Source of the DNA: Leptothoe spongobia TAU-MAC 1115
GTDB lineage: Bacteria > Cyanobacteriota > Cyanobacteriia > Phormidesmidales > Phormidesmidaceae
Reading direction: 5' to 3'
Assembly (NCBI RefSeq): GCF_018739885.1
Contig: NZ_JADOES010000004.1
Coordinates: 1 to 64,000 of the forward strand
Length of the DNA: 64,000 nucleotides
Numbering within the stretch: the first letter of the stretch is position 1; each line of letters starts with the position of its first letter. Shown piece after piece: positions 17,228 to 26,928 of this stretch. The notes beneath the pieces were generated by a model that was given only the letters and a program-made list of their open reading frames with translations, was not told the origin of the DNA and made no database searches. Made by a program: the position numbers and the translations under genes.

Positions 17228-17983
17228 CTAGCGACAAAAGTTCTCAGCCTGATAATGAGACGCGTATCCTTTAATTTCTTTACGTTCCGGTAGACGATAC
17301 GTGAGCCGTTTGCTAGTTGTTTTATCCAAGCTCACCAGGGATTCTGCCATCTTGACCGCTGCTGCGACAGCGTCAATCACTGGCACACCCAGACGTTGTT
17401 CCAATTGTTGTTCTAAACCGCTCATGCCAGCACAGCCAAGGCAGATAGCCTCGGCCCCATCCTCTCGGATAGCGAGGTTTCCAGCCTCAGTGAGTACATC
17501 CAGGGTTGCTGTCCGATCTTGTTCTGTATCCAGCACAGATAGTCTTGTTGTGCGAACAGAGGCGCATCGTGCAGTCAGTCCTGTTTTCTCGACTGTTTTT
17601 TCGACCATATCGCGGACTCGATGCAGGGTGGTGACTACGCTCCACTTGGCTGCCAACATATTGGCAACATAGAGACTGGCCTCAGCAATGCCGACAACTG
17701 GTTTTGCCGTAATCTCACGAGCTGCTTCGATACCAGGATCTCCCCAACAGGCCAAAACAAACGCATCGGAGTCCGTATCAAGAATAATCTGTTCTAGAAT
17801 GCCAGGAATAGCCAGGTACTCATCATAAAAACTCTCAATGGACTCAGGTCCGGTCTGAGGTTGCACCGTTACAATCTCAGTATTGGAAAACTTAACACTT
17901 TGAGCCGAGGTATTGATATTGATGGTCATTGGTTGGCAGGTATTGCCATTGATGATTTTGATGCGACAGATAGGTAGAGACAT
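17228..17983 (-). CDS. Asp/Glu/hydantoin racemase family enzyme
   Basis: This protein of about 251 aa starts best at 17983 (MSLPICRIKIINGNTCQPM). Two cysteine sites of the Asp/Glu racemase superfamily are seen: VLACWGDPGIEAA near residue 80 and EAICLGCAGMSGLEQQL near 180. These cysteines act as the acid-base pair that inverts the alpha carbon of hydantoins or amino acids. N-terminal INGNT is typical of hydantoin racemases. No hydantoinase or carbamoylase is nearby, so the substrate is uncertain. Confidence 0.8.
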   Translation of the reverse strand: MSLPICRIKIINGNTCQPMTININTSAQSVKFSNTEIVTVQPQTGPESIESFYDEYLAIPGILEQIILDTDSDAFVLACWGDPGIEAAREITAKPVVGIAEASLYVANMLAAKWSVVTTLHRVRDMVEKTVEKTGLTARCASVRTTRLSVLDTEQDRTATLDVLTEAGNLAIREDGAEAICLGCAGMSGLEQQLEQRLGVPVIDAVAAAVKMAESLVSLDKTTSKRLTYRLPERKEIKGYASHYQAENFCR

Positions 17984-18215
17984 AAACCGACAAAGCAAAA
18001 CATCTTCAACATTTTGCCGTACTCCTGCTCAAGGTCTCTGGATCCCAAAAACGACCGTTCGGACAACGGCTAATTTTGGTCATAAACTTATGCGGGAAAT
18101 TTCCCCAAGGGTAGAAGTCAGGAGCCAGGAGCCAGAATCCAGTTCCTTTCTGATTCCTGACTTCTGACTCCTGGATTCTTACCCAGCCTTGATTTCCCGG
18201 TCTAAGTTGAACGCC

Positions 18216-20612
18216 CTAATTTTTATCACTGGCGGCAATATAACCCCAGGCATAGGCCGTGGGGCCGATGGATTGCTGTACCGTAAATTCCACCACAGGG
18301 ATAAAGTTGTAGGCATCAAAGTAGGCTTCAGACGTAGGCCATTCGTAAGGATTTGGGTTAACTTGTTCTGCAAAGAGGTCTATAGCCCAGGCCCACCGGT
18401 CGGCATAGCCATCAGGAACTTGCATATCCACTGGTCCATAGACTGTAATTCCTGGGGGTGGAGCCTGACCGGACACACGGGCGTCCTTAACCAAGATCAT
18501 ATTGGGGTTTCTATAGCCAATGCCAGTGGTATGCACCATATTATTGGGATTAGCACCGGCTGAATATTGGGTTGCTAAAATCCCCGCTCTTAAAAACTCA
18601 CGTTTTCCTGTAAGGGCGTGGGCCCGAAAGAGGCTTTGGGTTTTGGGTGCGCCTATCAGGCCCCAACCAATGCGCAGCTGAGGGTTTATATTCCATTTAT
18701 AGCCTGAGAATTCTATGTTTTTAATATCAGCATGGGCATCTCGCACCATTGCCTTGATCGCATTTTGCTGGATCGTCTGATTGACTGTTGGTTGCTGCGT
18801 GCGAGCATAGACAAATGCCGCGTGGCGGTGATCATGTTGTTTCCAGGTTGCGATGGGGGTATCGGCATCTTTAAAGACGGTGGTGTCAAGAAATAGCTGA
18901 TGCCATTGGTTATCGCCAGTCAGTCGATAGAGTTCTGCCGCAGCTAGGTTCCGTTCGTTATAGATCCAGCTATCACGATCGTCTGGGTCTTTAGCCAACT
19001 CAGCATTGGCCCAGTTCATCGCGCGAATTGCGCTGTCTTGATAGGTTTGAGCCAGGGTCTTGTCATACTGGTTCAACACATAGGCCGCCCTAGCCGCTAC
19101 ATTGGCATATATATAGCTGGACCAAATCCCTGGTCCATAGGCCATGATCATTTGTGACTCTTGCCAACTACCTTCATAGCCCAGGGGATGGCCTGCGGAT
19201 TCGATCCCGCCTGGAATGCTGCCCTCTTCAGTTTGTAATCGACGAAATACATCCAGCCCCCACAGGGCTTCATCCAAAATATCGGGTAGATTGTTGCCAG
19301 ACTCAGGCAGGTTCAAATTAACAGATTTGAAATAGTCTGGATAAAGGTCTACCAGTTCTAGAAAAGATCGGGTGACCTCAAGATGTCCAATCCGTCGATC
19401 CCAATCTCCTGCATCCATCCACCCTCCCCAGGCATTGGGAAGCAATTCATCTGTCCGAGTCTCCACCAATGCATCAAAGGCATTCACCGTGTTTTCGAAA
19501 TGAAAACCCATATTGGTTTCCATTAAGGGGATGGTTGAGCGATAAACTTTGACACCGTCATCCGGATGAAACGAGCGGGGACGTTGATAATCGGTATAAG
19601 GTTGTTCTAGAGCAATACCACTGCGCTGATGGTACATGCCCCTGGCAGACACATAAAATGCATCTCGCCAGGTATTTTCTCCAATTTCGAAGTCATAGGA
19701 TGTGCCCACACCGTCTACATAAACGCGATACTGACCCGGCGTTGAGAACTGACTAAAGTCCATGATGAACACATCAGTGTCATTATGATTTCTCTCTCTT
19801 AAGTCTTTGGTGTTAACGGATTGGGAGAGGGTGGTTTTGCCTTCATAGACGTTCTCTCCAGTGTCGGCATTGATTAACCAAAAGGGTTTACCCTCGGGAT
19901 AAGTCAGTCCGCCTCCGGCTCCCATCCATGTCGACAGAAAAGCAACTTTAGCTGGGTCATCTGGATCAAACCCCAGGTGAGAAACTTGAACGGCTTCACT
20001 GCGAGTTTGATCGGGTTGATAGATAAACTCATGATCCTGGAGCGCATTACCTGCAAAGTTAAATTTGTAGGTTTCACCTGGGGTGAGGGGCTCAGGCATT
20101 TCTAGGAAGATGGTGTGGACCATTGGCCAGTCAAAGTGCCAAGTGCCTGTGCGAGCCATGCCTCTGATGTTGCTTTTGCGATAAATGTTGGTGGGGGTAA
20201 TCTTGGTGCCATTACTGGTGATGATTTTATAATGGCCCAGATGGTCAACACATTTAAGGTTAAGTTTGGGACCGATGATTTGATCCACTTGCCAAATTCG
20301 ATCGGGTGCACTGGGAATAAGCTGGCCAATGATTTTGCCACTGCGCTTGACCCAATTATCTTTCTTGACGATATCCTTTGGCTCGGCTTCATAGGGAACC
20401 TGTTTACCCCGCACCAGTTCACCGGTTTCTATGCGCAAGGCCATCACATTTTCACTGACAGTGTAGATGTGAGTGACCGGAATGCCTGCTCCCCTAGCAT
20501 TTGTTAACGAGGTCAGGTTGGTAATGCTTGACGTTTGGCTGGACGATGGCCCGGCATTGCATTGGCCAACTGTAGTCAAACTCAGTAGAAAAGAAAGGAA
20601 ACTTTCTAGCAT
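18216..20612 (-). CDS. Secreted glycoside hydrolase family 9 protein (endoglucanase-like)
   Basis: The 798-aa protein begins with a signal-like segment (MLESFLSFLLSLTTVGQCNAG). After an N-terminal region, an Ig-like CelD_N domain lies at about residues 205-315 (HLGFDPDDPAKVAFLST to GQYRVYVDGVGTSYDFEIG). The (alpha/alpha)6 GH9 domain follows, with GGWMDAGDWDRR (catalytic aspartates), NNLPDILDEALWGLDVFRRLQ and the late block ANPNNMVHTTGIGYRNP. The C-terminal general-acid region is probably FIPVVEFTVQQS. GH9 enzymes cut beta-1,4-glucans. There is no carbohydrate-binding module. In a cyanobacterium it may act on self-made cellulose in the sheath. Confidence 0.85.
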   Translation of the reverse strand: MLESFLSFLLSLTTVGQCNAGPSSSQTSSITNLTSLTNARGAGIPVTHIYTVSENVMALRIETGELVRGKQVPYEAEPKDIVKKDNWVKRSGKIIGQLIPSAPDRIWQVDQIIGPKLNLKCVDHLGHYKIITSNGTKITPTNIYRKSNIRGMARTGTWHFDWPMVHTIFLEMPEPLTPGETYKFNFAGNALQDHEFIYQPDQTRSEAVQVSHLGFDPDDPAKVAFLSTWMGAGGGLTYPEGKPFWLINADTGENVYEGKTTLSQSVNTKDLRERNHNDTDVFIMDFSQFSTPGQYRVYVDGVGTSYDFEIGENTWRDAFYVSARGMYHQRSGIALEQPYTDYQRPRSFHPDDGVKVYRSTIPLMETNMGFHFENTVNAFDALVETRTDELLPNAWGGWMDAGDWDRRIGHLEVTRSFLELVDLYPDYFKSVNLNLPESGNNLPDILDEALWGLDVFRRLQTEEGSIPGGIESAGHPLGYEGSWQESQMIMAYGPGIWSSYIYANVAARAAYVLNQYDKTLAQTYQDSAIRAMNWANAELAKDPDDRDSWIYNERNLAAAELYRLTGDNQWHQLFLDTTVFKDADTPIATWKQHDHRHAAFVYARTQQPTVNQTIQQNAIKAMVRDAHADIKNIEFSGYKWNINPQLRIGWGLIGAPKTQSLFRAHALTGKREFLRAGILATQYSAGANPNNMVHTTGIGYRNPNMILVKDARVSGQAPPPGITVYGPVDMQVPDGYADRWAWAIDLFAEQVNPNPYEWPTSEAYFDAYNFIPVVEFTVQQSIGPTAYAWGYIAASDKN

Positions 20613-21129
20613 CTAGACACCAGTGAGGGGAGCTTGGAAAATAGGGTTTGAGGATAATTGTCTGATTTACTCCCTGAAAAGTTCCTTATTTTCTTCAACG
20701 ATGTCTCAAGCCATCATCCAGACAAAAAAAATACAGCAATGCCAAGCTCTTGGGCGATCCATCACCCCAGGTGGACTTTATTTAGGCCCATCCTCAGCTA
20801 CTAAGAGTTTATAGTTCACGCTTAACGATACAGTTGGAGGGGCCGATGAGTTTCTTGAATTACAGGGATTTCAGTCACTGTTCGCCATAGTTGAGCTCCA
20901 AACGAACGCTATCTATTGTGGCACTGGCCTTAGCCGCTGGCAGCTATGCCTAATTTCAGCCCATCAAAGGAAAATGTATAGAAACATGAGGCAGATGGCC
21001 ATGGGTTTGATGATGGCGGTTTTTTGAGCGTGAGATCGCAATATCTGTAGGCTGCGATCTCACAGCCCCATTCATCAACCGATCTAGTTGGGCACTCTTC
21101 AGGTTGTTACCGCTTCTGAGTTCTGAGTC
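20613..21129. other. Intergenic region with an 11-bp perfect hairpin
   Basis: About 500 bp without a supported gene. GTGAGATCGCA (21030-21040) pairs with TGCGATCTCAC (21053-21063), 67 bp before the next gene. It could mark a terminator or operator for the cassette that follows. Confidence 0.45.
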
Positions 21130-21450
21130 ATGCAATTTACGGCCTCAATGATTCCTGCCGATATCGATACCTTTGAAAAGTTGTCGGCTTGGTCGTCAAC
21201 GATTCTAAATGCTCATGGTTATGCGCTCGACTATAACGAACGGCCCCCGAGTGTGGTCACGGGCGATAGTGGGATTCAGTCTCAATTCGAGAGAAATGGC
21301 CCCTTTGTCTCCCATCAAAAAGACCATCGGCTGATCTTTCGTCAAGCATTTCTGTTAGAGGATGATCACGCCGGTAGTGCTTACGCCATGGAGTACCAAG
21401 CCGTTAAGGAAGTGATCACAGCTCCCGTTAATGTAGACTTTATCGCCTAA
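21130..21450 (+). CDS. Unrecognised 106-aa protein, first gene of the unknown cassette
   Basis: The protein starts MQFTASMIPADIDTFEKLSAWSSTILNAHG and ends VKEVITAPVNVDFIA, with a central RLIFRQAFLLEDD strand-like stretch. There is no signal peptide, membrane segment or enzyme motif. It is followed after 1 bp by the 769-aa gene, so the two are co-expressed. I do not recognise a family. Size and context fit a small structural or accessory protein. Confidence 0.6.
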   Translation: MQFTASMIPADIDTFEKLSAWSSTILNAHGYALDYNERPPSVVTGDSGIQSQFERNGPFVSHQKDHRLIFRQAFLLEDDHAGSAYAMEYQAVKEVITAPVNVDFIA

Positions 21451-21451
21451 G

Positions 21452-23761
21452 ATGCCGACGCCAACCGTTGCCCCCGCCAGCCTTCAGCAGGCATGGGGGG
21501 TTAAGCCTGCCCAGGCCTATCATGGCCCTGTCAACCATGGCACCTATGGGGTGAGAACCCAATTACCGGCTGCCAGACGTGACTATTCTAGTTACCGTGG
21601 TGGCAGTTCTGGCAGCTGGGGCCATCGTCCAGGCGCGAGTCAACCCGCTAGACAGTTAGTCGGTCCTGCTAATACAGCCAGTCAGCAACTCCCCAATCGA
21701 GTCCGGGCAATGACGGGCTCGACTCAAAAGCTAACCCCGTTCAAGGGTGCCGTCAGTCCTACTAAACCCAGGTTGCCCGGTGGTGCGAGTACGGCAGTTG
21801 GCTTGGGATTGACCGCATTCGGCACCGCCCAAGGCTTAGCTCAGGGGCAAGGGCTGTTTGAATCGCTCGGCGGACAGCTCACCAGTGCCGTGGGTTCAAC
21901 GGGGGGGCTGTTGACGGATGGCTTGATTGCGGGTCCTGTAGACTTGGCTTCTTTCGCAGCAACGGGCCAGACTGCCTCAGTTGCTGACCCGTTTCGAGCC
22001 AATGCCGTTGAGGATGCCTGGACTCGTTTGGGAGAGAACTGGGGGCGTCGGCTAGACGCTCTCATCGGGTCTTTCTTTCCGAATCGAACGGGTCCTGACC
22101 ATGAGTATCAGGGGACCGGCGTCCCACCCTTCCAAGGGGGACAAAGCGCGGGGGTGTCGTACTACGTTTACACCGATTACGTGGAGACCTCCAATTATCA
22201 TGGGGTGGGCACCCAAAAGACCTTTAGAGCCACCTTACCTGGCCCGATCACCGGGGTTGACGTTGGGGACCATATCAGGTTTGGCTCAAGCCATACAGGT
22301 CTGATTTATACCTATGGTCCAAATGGAGATCAAGTGATGGGACCTACGGGTCAAACGGGCCTGTTTGGGTATACCTTCTCGGAGGCCACCATCACCCATG
22401 TTGAGCGCGTTGATGGTCTGCCCGATACCGGAGGGAATCCGGCTGCACCCAACCAGACCATCCCTAAGTCAACGCCTCAACCTCATGCGACTGTGCCGTC
22501 TGGAGTACCGAACCAGTCCCCGACCACCCTGGATGATCCAGACACAAAAGAGGCCCCTGAAGATACAGGCTTGCCGGTGATTCCGTTTGTCTTGGCTGGA
22601 GGGGCTGCTATCCCAGCAGCCCTATTAGCGGGTGGACTCCCTCAGGTGAATCTTGGACCGGGTCCCAACGCCTCAACAGCGAGTGCCGGGGCATCGGGGG
22701 CCGGTGGTGGTTTACCCTTAAAGCCATCACCGCCCAGACCTGCCAATCCTGGCAAAACTCCTGGTAAAGCTACACCCCCAAGCATGGGACGAACCCAGAA
22801 AAACAACCGCTGTGGCTGTAACAAGGGTCTCTTGGCTGGGATGTCCAACTTATTAAAAAACAATCCGTTAACAGCGGCTAATACAGCCCTATTGACCAAA
22901 ATCGACGCAACCACAACCGCGACTGGGGTGGGGGTTGCGTCCAATGCCGGTGTTCTCGCTCAAACCCTCAACATGGTTACGACCATTCAACAGTTTAGCC
23001 GCAAGACCTGGGACTTTCTCCAGATTGATCGATTCTTAGCCGTCGCTAACTTCACCTTTAACCTGCATAACGCCTATTTTCTCTCTCGCAGTTTAGCCGA
23101 TACCATCGGCTGGACGGTTGATAGTGTCTTAAACGTCCTGGGCTTGGGTCTCAAGGATGCCGATGACAATCCACTCTCTATCACTGAACTGGTCTCTGAC
23201 TGGGTTGATACGGCGGTTGATGCGGTGATACCGGAGGAGACACAGGCTGAGGTTGCCGAGACTCTCAATAAGGCGAATCGCATCTACCAGGCAGCCTCTA
23301 ATATCTACTGGCAGCTATGGAGCTTAATGGATAGCTCTCAAGCCATTGCCGAAACCATCGGCCAGTATGTCGGGAAAATCGGCAATGCCCTGAGACGGTC
23401 TGGTGCTGTGATGGAAAACTCCTATGGCTGGATGACTGAGCGGTTCGATACCCTACACACCAGTGGGCGACGGTGGGAGAAACTTCAGGATACGTTGAAT
23501 TCGGCTGAAGAGGCCGTCAGCGCGGTTGGTCTGGTCTCTGGGGAAATCACCACCATCCAGCAGATTGCCTCAGAGCTACCTGAACAGCGCCAGGCGCTGT
23601 CTAACGCGATTAAGGCTAGCGGCGGAACTACGAGTGAGTCTGACCAATCTAGCAGTCCGCTCACTGAGTCAGAAACTATGGTCAAGCTAGACTCTGAAGC
23701 CTCTGCAGGCTTGGAAGATGAGACCTTTGATCCCACGACTGCCGGTCGGCCAGAGGAGTAG
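21452..23761 (+). CDS. Large low-complexity membrane-associated protein, unknown
   Basis: This is a 769-aa protein in parts. Residues 1-140 are rich in G, P, Q and S. At about residues 230-330 is a beta region (VSYYVYTDYVETSNYHGVGTQ). A P/T-rich linker leads to a hydrophobic stretch near 377-397 (VIPFVLAGGAAIPAALLAGG), then a G/P/S linker and a cysteine-containing NNRCGCNKG. The last ~300 residues are helical (LHNAYFLSRSLADTIGWTVDSVLNVLGLGLKDADDNPL...), ending in a coiled-coil-like, acidic tail. The architecture suggests a scaffold or minor virion/appendage protein, but no function is established. Confidence 0.6.
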   Translation: MPTPTVAPASLQQAWGVKPAQAYHGPVNHGTYGVRTQLPAARRDYSSYRGGSSGSWGHRPGASQPARQLVGPANTASQQLPNRVRAMTGSTQKLTPFKGAVSPTKPRLPGGASTAVGLGLTAFGTAQGLAQGQGLFESLGGQLTSAVGSTGGLLTDGLIAGPVDLASFAATGQTASVADPFRANAVEDAWTRLGENWGRRLDALIGSFFPNRTGPDHEYQGTGVPPFQGGQSAGVSYYVYTDYVETSNYHGVGTQKTFRATLPGPITGVDVGDHIRFGSSHTGLIYTYGPNGDQVMGPTGQTGLFGYTFSEATITHVERVDGLPDTGGNPAAPNQTIPKSTPQPHATVPSGVPNQSPTTLDDPDTKEAPEDTGLPVIPFVLAGGAAIPAALLAGGLPQVNLGPGPNASTASAGASGAGGGLPLKPSPPRPANPGKTPGKATPPSMGRTQKNNRCGCNKGLLAGMSNLLKNNPLTAANTALLTKIDATTTATGVGVASNAGVLAQTLNMVTTIQQFSRKTWDFLQIDRFLAVANFTFNLHNAYFLSRSLADTIGWTVDSVLNVLGLGLKDADDNPLSITELVSDWVDTAVDAVIPEETQAEVAETLNKANRIYQAASNIYWQLWSLMDSSQAIAETIGQYVGKIGNALRRSGAVMENSYGWMTERFDTLHTSGRRWEKLQDTLNSAEEAVSAVGLVSGEITTIQQIASELPEQRQALSNAIKASGGTTSESDQSSSPLTESETMVKLDSEASAGLEDETFDPTTAGRPEE

Positions 23762-23763
23762 TG

Positions 23764-24582
23764 TCAGCCATAAAGCTCTTGATGACGACCATAGAGCCGG
23801 TGAGAAACAGCCCGGTCAATCAAAACAATGTTCTGCAGTGACCCGTATAAATGCACTTCAACCTTGTCTAAGACGGTGGTGGCAATTTGTCGTTGTTCAT
23901 CCAGCTCTTTTGTTTTCCCTAACACCCGTGCTGTTCGTCTCTCACGATAGTTTCGGTTGGGATGCTCACTCACTGACAGTAGAGACCAGTCGGGGGTGCT
24001 CCCTTCCAGACTGAGCACACGGCTGATCAGCTCCTTGCCATCCGGTACCGTGTAAGGCGCTGTGATAAAGTCCCATCCATGCTCCTTGTCACGGTAACTG
24101 ACTTTGTATCGACCGGTCTTAAACGACCAGCTACGGGGGAAGGTGGCATTGATAGCGGTCGCCAGTTGCCGCAGCTGCGCCTCAGTCACCGCCTCGCTAT
24201 CGCGATCCATAATCCGATAGCTCACCCTCACCTGCTTGCGTCGCTTAGCCCCCCGAGCTTTCCAGGCATCAGTTTTCTCGGAGAAGGTGAAAATCACCTG
24301 AGGTTTACCCTTGACAAACTGATGGGGATGAAAGTCAGGCAGGGCAAATATTGGCGGCATGCCATGATTGCCGGATTCTCGGATGTCATAGAACAGTTTG
24401 AGGCGGAGGCTAACCATCTGAGTGGTGTCATTGTCCTTGATCAAGCAAGCATGCCGCAGAGCGCTTTCAGGAATGGTGAGATTGTCAATATCTAGATCTG
24501 CTCGGAATGAGTCTCTAACAATCCTGTTCTGGACTCGGATCAGGGTTGATTGTAGATGCTCCCATTCATTGATATCAGACAT
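23764..24582 (-). CDS. Unrecognised 272-aa protein encoded opposite to the cassette
   Basis: This is the only minus-strand gene in the cassette and converges on the 769-aa gene with a 2-bp gap. The protein is charged and soluble, with alternating strands and helices. QVIFTFSEKTDAWKARGAKRRKQVRVSYRIMDRDSEAVTEAQL and AINATFPRSWSFKTGRYKVSYRDKEHGWDF are notable basic stretches that could bind nucleic acid. There is no known catalytic motif. The long open frame with a normal start supports a real gene; function unknown. Confidence 0.55.
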   Translation of the reverse strand: MSDINEWEHLQSTLIRVQNRIVRDSFRADLDIDNLTIPESALRHACLIKDNDTTQMVSLRLKLFYDIRESGNHGMPPIFALPDFHPHQFVKGKPQVIFTFSEKTDAWKARGAKRRKQVRVSYRIMDRDSEAVTEAQLRQLATAINATFPRSWSFKTGRYKVSYRDKEHGWDFITAPYTVPDGKELISRVLSLEGSTPDWSLLSVSEHPNRNYRERRTARVLGKTKELDEQRQIATTVLDKVEVHLYGSLQNIVLIDRAVSHRLYGRHQELYG

Positions 24583-24760
24583 GGTTCATTGATGAGACCG
24601 CGTTCTAGGACTAGCCATTTTTAGTCAAGATGGCATCCGTAAGTTTAAGGAACAACCCAGCTATGAACGACTCGGCAGAAACCTATAGGTTTCGACGGGA
24701 GTTAGGATCGCCCAACCCCTTCCCATGATAGGACCGGAGCGAATTGTGAGGAGTGTCTCA

Positions 24761-25120
24761 ATGGCCAGTAACTCAAGGAAAAAAGAAGATTTCTTTTTCA
24801 ATACCACGGGGAAAAACTACGCAAAGCTCAACCTGGTGAAGGCGAGCTTTAGCGGTGCCCTGCTCACCGCCATGGGAGCGGTCGCAGAACTACCCGCTGA
24901 TGGAACAATCATCGCCACAGGGAAAGAAGCGGCCCTGGGTGTTGGTATCTCCTACCTGAACATCTATTACCCTGGCCCGACGGGCAAGCTGCAGTCGGCC
25001 AAGGTGCCCATTGCCCCCAGCAAAGCGGATACCGCCATTGCTGACCTGCCTGGCAAGACCTATCGCGGCAAAAAGATTGAACTCGCACGGGTGCCCCGTC
25101 GCCGCTGCTACACCGTCTAA
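24761..25120 (+). CDS. Unrecognised 119-aa protein of the cassette
   Basis: The start at ATG 24761 is chosen because GAGGAG lies about 7 bases upstream; an earlier ATG at 24725 lacks this. The sequence MASNSRKKEDFFFNTTGKNYAKLNLVKASFSGALLTAMG is followed by beta-rich text and a basic end (RGKKIELARVPRRRCYTV). Size, composition and own strong ribosome binding site would suit an abundant structural protein, for example a coat or shaft subunit. That is an inference; no family is recognised. Confidence 0.6.
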   Translation: MASNSRKKEDFFFNTTGKNYAKLNLVKASFSGALLTAMGAVAELPADGTIIATGKEAALGVGISYLNIYYPGPTGKLQSAKVPIAPSKADTAIADLPGKTYRGKKIELARVPRRRCYTV

Positions 25121-25183
25121 GCGAGGTAGCCTCTCAGGTCTATCAAGTCTAGTTACGTGCTCATTTATTAAGGAATTGGTTTC

Positions 25184-25441
25184 ATGGGTTGGATTGTTGC
25201 ATTTTACGCAGACGAGGCAGACTCAAACACCTCAGTCGCCGGGGTTTGGGATGGAGACGAGGTCGTACTTTTAGCCGACGTTGCTGACTTGCCCACCTTG
25301 TTGAATAGCGCTGAATTTATTGCTGAAGCAGCGGGTAACGACATTAACAGCGCACGGGCGATTGAAGGGGACTTTCAACAGCGGTTTACGGATTACGACG
25401 TTAGAACCGTCAAAGCTCAGCAGACGATTACGCTCGTTTAA
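25184..25441 (+). CDS. Unrecognised acidic 85-aa protein of the cassette
   Basis: A small acidic protein (MGWIVAFYADEADSNTSVAGVWDGDEVVLLADVADLPTLL) with an AAGGA site upstream of the ATG. It has no cysteines, membrane segments or known motif. The next gene starts 11 bp later, consistent with one operon. Function unknown. Confidence 0.55.
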   Translation: MGWIVAFYADEADSNTSVAGVWDGDEVVLLADVADLPTLLNSAEFIAEAAGNDINSARAIEGDFQQRFTDYDVRTVKAQQTITLV

Positions 25442-25452
25442 GGTCATGACGG

Positions 25453-26238
25453 ATGCAGCAGTCTTTTATCTTAGAGCGGCTGCAGACCGAACCGCAGGTC
25501 TTAAGGCCAGACGACTTTAGTCATTGTGGCTCAATCCTGGCGGAGTTTATGCGGTGGCCTAGGGGTGAAATGGCCGCAACGGGGGATTCATATGCTCCCG
25601 TCTATCTCAATCGGGTCTATGTCGTGAGAGGCTCGGACTACCGAGAGCAACCCACGCTTAGCCTACGGTCACGGTTTGCCCTGATCCATGGCAATGGCTG
25701 TCATGGTGTGGCTGTGGCCGCCAAAGAGGACCTAACTAAGGTCCGTATAACGCTTGATTCAGGTGATGGAGACAATGAAGTGTTAGGGAGTGCTGGGGCG
25801 TCAGAGGTTGGGGTCTTTCAGATACGAGACAACACGACATCAAGCGGGGGTTCGTTCTCCCCTCCCAACACTTGGATAACACGGCCTCTCAATTTCAACT
25901 CCTCTCCGTTTGGGCGATTGGATTCGCTGGGACGGCTGGAGTTGGACCCTGGTCACTACTGCCTGGAGGGGTGGGCGACCGGCATGGAGGGGGGCCGTAT
26001 GCGTTGCCGGTTCAGGTCACTCGATTCTGTGATCAATTGGCCTGGAGCGACAACCTATTCCCTCCATTATTCCTGGCATATCCCGATCCACGCCATTTTC
26101 ACCCTCACCGAGACAACAACGTTTGTCTTAGAGATGCGGTGTGACCGGGACCACGCTAAGCCGTGGGGGTTTGGCTATGCGTCCAAGCTACCGCCCGAAC
26201 TCTATGCCTCGCTTATGTTCTCTCGCAAATCGATCTAA
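25453..26238 (+). CDS. Beta-rich protein, possibly C1q/TNF-like head domain
   Basis: The 261-aa protein has an N-terminal part of about 150 residues followed by a run that looks like a jelly-roll head. GRLELDPGHYCLEGWATGMEGGRMRCRFRS, then HAIFTLTETTTFVLEMRCDRDHAKPWGFGYAS and a closing YASLMFSRK are arranged like the strands of C1q/TNF-type domains used as receptor-binding tips in phage fibres. The reading is by pattern only. Six bases separate it from the next gene. Confidence 0.5.
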   Translation: MQQSFILERLQTEPQVLRPDDFSHCGSILAEFMRWPRGEMAATGDSYAPVYLNRVYVVRGSDYREQPTLSLRSRFALIHGNGCHGVAVAAKEDLTKVRITLDSGDGDNEVLGSAGASEVGVFQIRDNTTSSGGSFSPPNTWITRPLNFNSSPFGRLDSLGRLELDPGHYCLEGWATGMEGGRMRCRFRSLDSVINWPGATTYSLHYSWHIPIHAIFTLTETTTFVLEMRCDRDHAKPWGFGYASKLPPELYASLMFSRKSI

Positions 26239-26244
26239 ACTAAA

Positions 26245-26928
26245 ATGGCAACTACTGTAAAACAAAGTGCGGTTGATTCTCTATCCTTGGTCGGGCCGAT
26301 TCTGGGCATGATGCCAACGGCTGCGATTAATGAGGCCGCTGTTGCGCTCCATGCTCTGATTGAACAACAGGCTCAAGATATTGCTTCCAACAATACCGAT
26401 ATTACCGCCCTACAAGCGGCGGTGGCTGACCTGCCGAATTTACAAGATGCCGAGCGACAGGAAGTCTTAGCACTGATTCAGGACAATCTACCGGATCTCT
26501 CCTATACGGTTAACTACCGAGGTGAGCAGATCGCGGCATCTGTCTTTAGTCAAATGTTGGCTGACCAACAAGCAATTAAGCCCGTAGAGGTGACTGAGGT
26601 CAACAAGACGAACGGCCATGTCACTAGCGCTAAGATTGTGTTTGATGATGCTTCCGAGCAAACGATTACGTTTACACGTACGGTCAATGCTGACGGTACG
26701 ATTGCGACCTATGTAGGTCAAATTGGGGATGGTAGCGGCGGCTTAGTGGATGGCTATGAGTACACGTTCGGGATTGAGAAACTAACGGTTGCCGGGCTGG
26801 TTTTGTCCTCGTCTTGGGATGCTGACTTACTGAGTCAAAAGCTGTTTGTCAGCAACTTGAGTATTCAGTTTGATGCGCTATCCAGTGGAGAGCCAGGCGC
26901 TGGTGACGAGGCTCCCGCCACCCTCTGA
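26245..26928 (+). CDS. Fibre-like protein, frame continues past an in-frame TGA
   Basis: This 227-aa protein has an N-terminal helical, coiled-coil-like part (ALHALIEQQAQDIASNNTDITALQAAVADL) followed by beta-rich sequence, as in trimeric fibres. The frame ends at TGA 26926-26928, but the same frame stays open to 27267 with sensible beta-rich protein (TAQATSLNDGVFEGAETLSGGYNLNIDGV...). The two parts may be one ~340-aa protein split by a nonsense mutation, a sequencing error or a leaky stop. Confidence 0.55.
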   Translation: MATTVKQSAVDSLSLVGPILGMMPTAAINEAAVALHALIEQQAQDIASNNTDITALQAAVADLPNLQDAERQEVLALIQDNLPDLSYTVNYRGEQIAASVFSQMLADQQAIKPVEVTEVNKTNGHVTSAKIVFDDASEQTITFTRTVNADGTIATYVGQIGDGSGGLVDGYEYTFGIEKLTVAGLVLSSSWDADLLSQKLFVSNLSIQFDALSSGEPGAGDEAPATL

